Below, piece after piece: positions 5,762 through 10,178 of a stretch of 10,178 nt of DNA (the stretch's first letter is position 1; the number at the start of each line of letters is the position of its first letter). The translations under genes and the position numbers were made by a program. Origin of the DNA: UBA6987 sp045617825 (GTDB taxonomy: Bacteria; Bacillota; Clostridia; Lachnospirales; Lachnospiraceae); the NCBI GenBank assembly GCA_045617825.1, contig JAZLJI010000031.1:1-10178 (forward strand). The letters are read 5' to 3'. The notes below the pieces were generated by a model. It had not been told where the DNA came from, did not search any database, and was given only the letters and a program-made list of their open reading frames with translations.

Positions 5762-7909
5762 ATGATCAATAAATTCTTTTCCAAATTTTCCCTGTTCTGG
5801 CGCTGCTTTTTGACGTACATATTCTGTACGCTGCTCTTCCTGCTGGTTTTGATCTTTTCTTTCCGCCGCACGACCGGAGAATGGCAGAAGGCCTACATCC
5901 AAGACAGAAAGATCTCCTTTGCGTACAGCTGCGAGGTGCTGTCCAAGGACATCATCTCACTCTATGCCCTGCCGGAGGCCATGTCGGTAAGCAGCGACTA
6001 CCGCTCGATCATCTCCAGCGAGGGGCTCCAGACCGGGCCGGATCATTTCTATGCGGCCCAGATCCGCAATGCTTTGTCCTCTCAGTGTACTTTATTTTCC
6101 GTACCCAAGGATGTGTTCCTCTGTATGGAGCTTCCGGAAGCAGTCATCACGTCCCGGGACGTCTATGCGGATTATGCCGCCTGCTTTGAAAAAGCCCATC
6201 TCTTTGACACCACCGACATCATTCACTGTCTGAAAACGGAAAATACCGGCAAGCATATGACGCTCTACCCGGAAAACACTGTCAGACATCATGACCCGAG
6301 CGGCGTAAAGGAACTGCCCCTGATCCTGTATTTGCCTGCTCATAAGCTGTCTTATGTTTTCTGCATCCCTTCCGACAATCTTCTGGCTTATTTTCAGTAC
6401 AACTCTCTGCCGTCCGATACGAAGCTTTCCATCTGGGGGCCTGACGGTACTCTGCTGATCTCCCGCGGAGGAGAATCAGGCGATCCCGACAATTATGTGG
6501 AGCTCAGCGGTCAGATCCCGGCGGTATCCTGCCGGGTCACCCTGGAACTGCCGATGACGTATTTCCGGGAGGTATTCGCGGCAAGCCGTCGGGAGGCCCT
6601 CATCACCTTTTCAATTTTTACCGTTCTCGGTCTGGCTTTTTGTGTTATCTTCTCCCGCTTCTCCGTCATGCCGATCAAAAAGCTGCTCAACTGGCACCAG
6701 ATCCCGGAAAAAACGGATACCGTCAACGAGGTCAGCCGGATCTCCGAGTATCTCGGCGCCACGGCAAGAGAAAAGCTTTCCATGGAAAGACTGCTCCTGT
6801 TTAACCTTATGTCGAAGGTATTCTCCGGTTTTACGATCTCCGAGCAGGAATACGAGAAGCTGCATCGCAACTATGCCATTTTCAGCAGCCCCATGTATAC
6901 CGCGATCCTTCGGTATTATTCTCACGACGCGTCCGTAGACTATAATCAAGTATTGAATGAGTTTCACGACAGGCTCCCGGATGATTTCATCTGTGAGCCC
7001 CTGAATCAGCAGGAGATCGGGCTGATCTTTCCGGCGGCCCCCGAAACCGTCCTTCTGTTGGAACAGCAGTATTTCGCGGTAAAGGAGCTGCTGCCGAAGA
7101 ACGATATTCTGAATTGCGGCGTCAGCGCGCCTTTTCAGGATCACATCGGCCTCACGGCCGCAGTGCAGCAGGCCCTATACAGTCTGACCTCCGGCAGCAT
7201 CAACGATTTTCACCGGTTCTCGGAGACCGCGGTCCCTGACGATTACCGGGGAGACCGTTCTCTGCTGCAGGATTTTCGTCCGGCGCTGACCGCCTGGAAC
7301 GTATCGGAGATCAACCGAATTTTCGACCAGCTGGAGATCAGCGTCCGCCGTGCCCCCTTAAGCTTCGGCCAGGAGGTCTTTTTCACGCTGCTGACCATTA
7401 TCAAGGAGGTCAGCTACAACGTCAATTTCCCGACGCAGATCCTCAATGAGCAGACCTACTCGATCAGCATTTCCGCCGTGTCCAACCTGCGTGCCCTGCG
7501 TCAGCTCATCACGAAGATGATCGAGATCAAGCAGACGCAATATCAGGAGACCAGTGTTTCCGAAGGCACCGGCATCCTGGCATATATCACGGAGAGCTGT
7601 GCGGATCCCAGCCTCTCGGTCACCAACGTGGCACGTGAATTCAACCGATCGGAGCATTATGTCACAACTGCCGTCAGTGAGCTCAGCGGCAAAAGCTTCT
7701 TTGCCTTCCTTTCCGAGACCCGTATGCAGAAGGCCGCCGCGCTTCTGCGTGATACCGATCTCAGTATCAGCCAGGTCTCCGATGCCTGCGGTCTTTTGGA
7801 AAGCACCTTCTACCGCAATTTCAAAAAGCGGTTCGGCGTCACTCCGGCGGATTACCGCGAGCAGCTGCAGGGCGGAAACGACAGCGACGGCAGCGCCGCC
7901 GCGCCGTAA
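5762..7909 (+). CDS. Membrane-anchored AraC-family transcriptional regulator with extracellular sensor domain
   Basis: This 715-residue protein is a one-component sensor and regulator of the YesN/YtdP kind found beside LplABC-type sugar importers. A first membrane helix spans about 12-34 and a second about 279-298; the roughly 245 residues between them form the extracellular sensing region, probably a Cache-like fold, with MPIKKLL following the second helix at the membrane exit. A cytoplasmic linker of about 300 residues leads to a C-terminal AraC DNA-binding domain at about 604-703. Its first helix-turn-helix lies in SVTNVAREFNRSEHYVT (619-635) and its second in SISQVSDACGLLESTFYRNF (668-687), followed by KKRFGVTPADYRE. 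The ATG at 5762 is preferred because the extended -10 promoter lies downstream of the alternative GTG at 5708; neither start has a good Shine-Dalgarno. It is divergent from the importer, its likely target. It ends in a short Gly/Ser/Asp/Ala-rich tail. Confidence 0.93.
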   Translation: MINKFFSKFSLFWRCFLTYIFCTLLFLLVLIFSFRRTTGEWQKAYIQDRKISFAYSCEVLSKDIISLYALPEAMSVSSDYRSIISSEGLQTGPDHFYAAQIRNALSSQCTLFSVPKDVFLCMELPEAVITSRDVYADYAACFEKAHLFDTTDIIHCLKTENTGKHMTLYPENTVRHHDPSGVKELPLILYLPAHKLSYVFCIPSDNLLAYFQYNSLPSDTKLSIWGPDGTLLISRGGESGDPDNYVELSGQIPAVSCRVTLELPMTYFREVFAASRREALITFSIFTVLGLAFCVIFSRFSVMPIKKLLNWHQIPEKTDTVNEVSRISEYLGATAREKLSMERLLLFNLMSKVFSGFTISEQEYEKLHRNYAIFSSPMYTAILRYYSHDASVDYNQVLNEFHDRLPDDFICEPLNQQEIGLIFPAAPETVLLLEQQYFAVKELLPKNDILNCGVSAPFQDHIGLTAAVQQALYSLTSGSINDFHRFSETAVPDDYRGDRSLLQDFRPALTAWNVSEINRIFDQLEISVRRAPLSFGQEVFFTLLTIIKEVSYNVNFPTQILNEQTYSISISAVSNLRALRQLITKMIEIKQTQYQETSVSEGTGILAYITESCADPSLSVTNVAREFNRSEHYVTTAVSELSGKSFFAFLSETRMQKAAALLRDTDLSISQVSDACGLLESTFYRNFKKRFGVTPADYREQLQGGNDSDGSAAAP

Positions 7910-7997
7910 GCTTTCGGAATCTGTCGAGGACTCAGTGCTTCCTGCCGTTCTTTCGGCGCCCGCTGACAACAGATGCCTGCATTTACCGTTTCTGAAA

Positions 7998-8050
7998 CAA
8001 AACACCTGCCGAGGCGGGAGCGCTGCTCGCTCCGTCCGGCAGGTGTTTTG
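7998..8050. terminator. Bidirectional intrinsic terminator between convergent genes
   Basis: CAAAACACCTGCCG (7998-8011) and CGGCAGGTGTTTTG (8037-8050) form a perfect 14-bp stem, extended inside by GGAGCG/CGCTCC (8017-8022 and 8028-8033). TTTT closes the stem on the plus strand and TTTTGTTT lies at the end on the minus strand. It therefore serves both the AraC-type regulator gene (stop at 7909) and the corrinoid fusion gene (stop at 8083) and separates the two functional blocks. Confidence 0.9.
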
Positions 8051-8082
8051 CTGTCTGTATTCGTTTGATATTTCCGCTTTTC

Positions 8083-9780
8083 TTATTTCGTCAGCAGCTC
8101 CGCCGCCTTCCGGGCACAGCTGGCCGCGTCGGGGGTGTAGCAGTCCGCGCCGATCTTATCGCAGAATTCCTGGGTCAGCGGCGCGCCGCCCACCATGATG
8201 ATGACCTGATCCCGGATCCCGGCCTCCTTCGCCAGCTCCACGACTCTGGCCATCTCGTTCATGGCCGTGGTCAGCAGAGCGGAGCAGGCAATGATCTGAC
8301 AGTGCTCTTCCTTGGCGACCCGCACGAAATCCTCCGCGGCGGCGTCCACGCCCAGGTCGATGACCTCGATCCCGCTGCCCTCCAGCATGATCTTGACGAT
8401 GCTCTTGCCGATGTCGTGGAGGTCGCCCTTCACGGTGCCCATCACGGCCTTGCCCAGCTTCTGCGCGCCGGTGCCGGCCAGATAAGGCTTCAGCAGGTCC
8501 ATGGAAACGTTCATGCACTTGGCCGCCATCAGCATTTCGGGCACGAAGACCTCGCCCTCGGAAAATTCCTCGCCCAGTCTGGTCATGCCGGCCATCAGGC
8601 CGCCGTCCAGGATCTCCGCGGCGCTCTTGCCCTCCTGCAGCGCCTGCTGCACCAGAGACAGGGTCTCCTCCTTCTCGCCCTCCGCCAGCGCGTCGCCGAT
8701 GGCGCTCAGCACGGTATCGTCCGTCTTGGCCGCGGCAGCAGCCGTCTTCTCGCTCTTCTCCTCGGTCTCTTCCGCAAAGGCGGCAGCCTCGGCGTGCGCC
8801 TCGGCATTGTATTTGCGGATCTCGTCGTCGATGATCGGATCCACGTGCTTAAAGATGGTGCCGGGCAGGCCGTAGGTGATGGAGGGGATGAAATGACCGC
8901 CGGGGCAATAGGTCTTCAGGGCCTTCTGTACGTAGGCCCGAATTTCTTCCTCAGTGGAATCCGGCGTATCGATCGCCGCGCCGATACCGCCCATCAGCAC
9001 CATGCTGCCCTGCAGACGGCGCTGCAGCGCGGGGATATCATTTTCCGGAAGGGTGCCCTGCCAGCACTGGATGCCGATCTCCGCCATGTCCTCCACGATG
9101 GGGGCCAGATAGGAGTCCGCGTGGTGGATGGTGATCACGCCCTGAGAGCGGAGGTAGCCGTAGATCCTGCGGTAGGGCTCCTTGAAGAAGGCCCGCCACA
9201 TCTCGGGCTTCATGAACAGCTGGGTCTTGGTGCCCCAGTCATCGTGGAACAGGATCGCGTCGGGGTGCATCCCCTCGCAGATCAGCTTCATGGCCTTCAG
9301 CTTGAACTCGCAGATATAGTCGATGAGCTCGTGCATTTCCTGTGGATGCTCATAGAAATTCGTCAGCGTATTCTGGAAGCCCATCAGGAAATGGCACTGC
9401 TCGAACAGACCGGTCGGGGAAAAGATGCACAGCAGCCGGTCCTCGCCGGTGGCCGCCCGGGCCGCCTTCTCGCATTCCGCCCAGCCCTCCTGACAGTATT
9501 TCTCGATCTCGGGCGCGTGGACGAATTCTCTCCAGCGGGTGATGTCCTTGAGGACCAGCAGGTCCTCCGTGGTGATGGGCTGCTGTCCGGGATGGTCCTC
9601 CGGCCAGGCCACGGTCACGCCCCAGCGGTCCTTGCGGGTGGTCCCGGGCCGCCGTCCGGCCATCAGGTAGCCGCCCACCGGCTCCTGCAGCCACACGTTC
9701 AGGGCTTCATACTGTATCAGCTGACGTTCCGGCTTTCCGTCCTTCTTCAGCAGTTCCAAAAAAATCTCTTTCGCGTTCAT
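8083..9780 (-). CDS. Fused UROD-family methyltransferase and corrinoid-binding protein (CmuA-like architecture)
   Basis: This 565-residue cytoplasmic protein joins two modules that are usually separate subunits. Residues 1 to about 325 form a uroporphyrinogen-decarboxylase/MtaA-like methyltransferase barrel, with GLFEQCHFLMGFQN at 124-137, LFHDDWGT at 177-184 and the metal-site region TIHHADSY at 217-224. An Ala/Glu/Lys-rich linker spans about 326-352. Residues about 353-440 are the helical cap that precedes B12 domains (LDGGLMAGM, FSEGEVFVPEMLMAAK), and about 441-565 are a B12-binding Rossmann domain with GDLHDIGKS at 452-460, where D453-x-H455-x-x-G458 supplies the cobalt-ligating His, and GGAPLTQEFCDKIGAD at 531-546. 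One polypeptide could thus carry the corrinoid and transfer a methyl group to or from it; the second substrate is unknown. AAAGGA lies 4 nt before the ATG. The divergent gene encodes its probable reductive activator. Confidence 0.92.
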   Translation of the reverse strand: MNAKEIFLELLKKDGKPERQLIQYEALNVWLQEPVGGYLMAGRRPGTTRKDRWGVTVAWPEDHPGQQPITTEDLLVLKDITRWREFVHAPEIEKYCQEGWAECEKAARAATGEDRLLCIFSPTGLFEQCHFLMGFQNTLTNFYEHPQEMHELIDYICEFKLKAMKLICEGMHPDAILFHDDWGTKTQLFMKPEMWRAFFKEPYRRIYGYLRSQGVITIHHADSYLAPIVEDMAEIGIQCWQGTLPENDIPALQRRLQGSMVLMGGIGAAIDTPDSTEEEIRAYVQKALKTYCPGGHFIPSITYGLPGTIFKHVDPIIDDEIRKYNAEAHAEAAAFAEETEEKSEKTAAAAAKTDDTVLSAIGDALAEGEKEETLSLVQQALQEGKSAAEILDGGLMAGMTRLGEEFSEGEVFVPEMLMAAKCMNVSMDLLKPYLAGTGAQKLGKAVMGTVKGDLHDIGKSIVKIMLEGSGIEVIDLGVDAAAEDFVRVAKEEHCQIIACSALLTTAMNEMARVVELAKEAGIRDQVIIMVGGAPLTQEFCDKIGADCYTPDAASCARKAAELLTK

Positions 9781-9811
9781 ATTTTCCTTTCCCGGACCCT
9801 CCGAGTATGCC

Positions 9812-9840
9812 TTGCCATATCGATGCGATTCCTCTATAAT
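9812..9840 (+). promoter_or_regulatory. Promoter of the RACo-like gene
   Basis: TTGCCA (9812-9817) is followed by exactly 17 bp and a perfect TATAAT (9835-9840). Transcription would start near 9847, leaving a leader of about 52 nt with AAAGGGA as Shine-Dalgarno 10 nt before the ATG. Its polymerase would travel straight through the minus-strand promoter of the corrinoid fusion gene. Confidence 0.75.
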
Positions 9841-9876
9841 AGAAACTGAGCCGGATCGACAGCTGTTTCAGCACGA

Positions 9877-9905
9877 ATTATAAAGGGACTTACTACAAAT
9901 GTCTA
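9877..9905 (-). promoter_or_regulatory. Promoter of the UROD-corrinoid fusion gene
   Basis: On the minus strand TAGACA (9905-9900, 5/6 match to TTGACA) is followed by exactly 17 bp and a perfect TATAAT (9882-9877). Transcription would start near 9870, giving a leader of about 90 nt. The -35 lies across the first codons of the divergent RACo-like gene, and the -10 lies beside that gene's Shine-Dalgarno. Confidence 0.7.
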
Positions 9906-10178
9906 CAGAAAAATACAGATTTACCGGGCAATTTCGTGATTTTACCGCGGAAAAGGAGCAAAACCTCCTGGAGCTTCTGCGGGAGGAGGGGCATGCCCCC
10001 GCGGCCCCCTGCGGCGGTCGGGGCCTCTGCGGCAAATGCCGCGTGCTCCTCAGACGGGACGGCCGGACCGAGGAGGTCCTGGCCTGCCGCACCGCCGTGC
10101 AGGGTTCTTTCGCGGTGGCTCTGCCGGAGGAGGGCGGAGACCTGAGCTGGAACGAAGGCGCCGCGCCCGCCCGGGCCG
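9899..10178 (+). CDS. Corrinoid protein reductive activator, RACo-like (N-terminal [2Fe-2S] part, cut by window edge)
   Basis: The visible 93 residues begin MSTEKYRFTGQF and contain a plant-type [2Fe-2S] ferredoxin cluster motif: C38-GGRGL-C44-GK-C47 and C63, i.e. C-x5-C-x2-C-x15-C, preceded by LLELLREEG as in the family. RACo proteins carry this domain at the N-terminus and an actin-like ATPase domain (DUF4445/ASKHA) at the C-terminus, and use electrons plus ATP to return inactive Co(II) corrinoid to Co(I). Only the ferredoxin part is in the window; the rest lies beyond the right edge, so the assignment leans on the divergent corrinoid-protein gene. A simple ferredoxin or another DUF4445 protein cannot be excluded. 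The ATG at 9899 is the first possible start, because TAA at 9881 closes the frame upstream; AAAGGGA lies 10 nt before it. Confidence 0.8.
   Translation, partial: MSTEKYRFTGQFRDFTAEKEQNLLELLREEGHAPAAPCGGRGLCGKCRVLLRRDGRTEEVLACRTAVQGSFAVALPEEGGDLSWNEGAAPARA

Noticed and set aside
8083..9780. Haem-pathway uroporphyrinogen decarboxylase (HemE)
   Set aside because: Fusion to a corrinoid domain with DxHxxG and the divergent RACo-like gene point to methyl transfer instead.
8065..9849. Long plus-strand open frame (594 codons) opposite the corrinoid fusion gene
   Set aside because: It is His/Gln/Leu-rich with no recognisable domain and is an antisense shadow of a GC-rich gene with clear motifs.
9841..9870. 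GAAAC/GTTTC symmetry between the facing promoters as an operator
   Set aside because: Only five bases pair cleanly and the inner positions mismatch, which is too weak to call.
9781..9898. Cobalamin riboswitch in front of the corrinoid fusion gene
   Set aside because: The leader is only about 90 nt and shows no B12-box-like conserved core; two promoters account for the region.

Overview
The window looks like chromosomal DNA of an anaerobic Gram-positive Clostridia-type bacterium, plausibly Lachnospiraceae or a relative. The grounds are AGGAG ribosome-binding sites, sigma-A-type promoters, a lipoprotein-anchored LplA/YtcQ-type sugar importer with no ATPase of its own, a membrane-anchored AraC/YesN-type regulator, and corrinoid methyltransferase genes. 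The family placement is inference from gene content. The carbohydrate-import block is visibly less GC-rich than the kinase/gnd and corrinoid blocks.

Left part, read on the minus strand from about 5.76 kb to 1: a solute-binding lipoprotein (3737-5449), a strong intercistronic terminator hairpin (3688-3717), two ABC permeases (2698-3669 and 1786-2688), then a 170-bp gap with its own promoter and an inverted repeat inside the promoter spacer. This is followed by a PfkB-family sugar kinase (536-1615) joined by an ATGA overlap to a 6-phosphogluconate dehydrogenase gene that runs off the left edge. Divergent from the importer is a 715-residue membrane-spanning AraC-family regulator (5762-7909). The shared intergenic region holds two direct copies of an 8-bp sequence spaced exactly 21 bp apart, the usual geometry of an AraC-type operator. 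The simplest reading is that an extracellular sugar signal is sensed by the regulator, the importer is switched on, and the imported sugar or sugar acid is phosphorylated by the kinase. Whether Gnd acts on the same intermediate is unclear.

Right part: a bidirectional terminator (7998-8050) separates the regulator from a second, unrelated unit. On the minus strand is a 565-residue natural fusion of a UROD-family methyltransferase domain to a corrinoid (B12)-binding domain, the same domain order as chloromethane methyltransferase CmuA. Head-to-head with it, on the plus strand, begins a gene with an N-terminal [2Fe-2S] ferredoxin domain that looks like the reductive activator of corrinoid proteins (RACo family); it is cut by the right edge. 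The two genes are driven by promoters that point at each other and overlap, so their 5' transcripts would be complementary for about 24 nt. Together they form a compact candidate methyl-transfer module whose methyl donor cannot be read from the sequence.

No tRNA, rRNA, CRISPR array, insertion sequence or other mobile element was seen.
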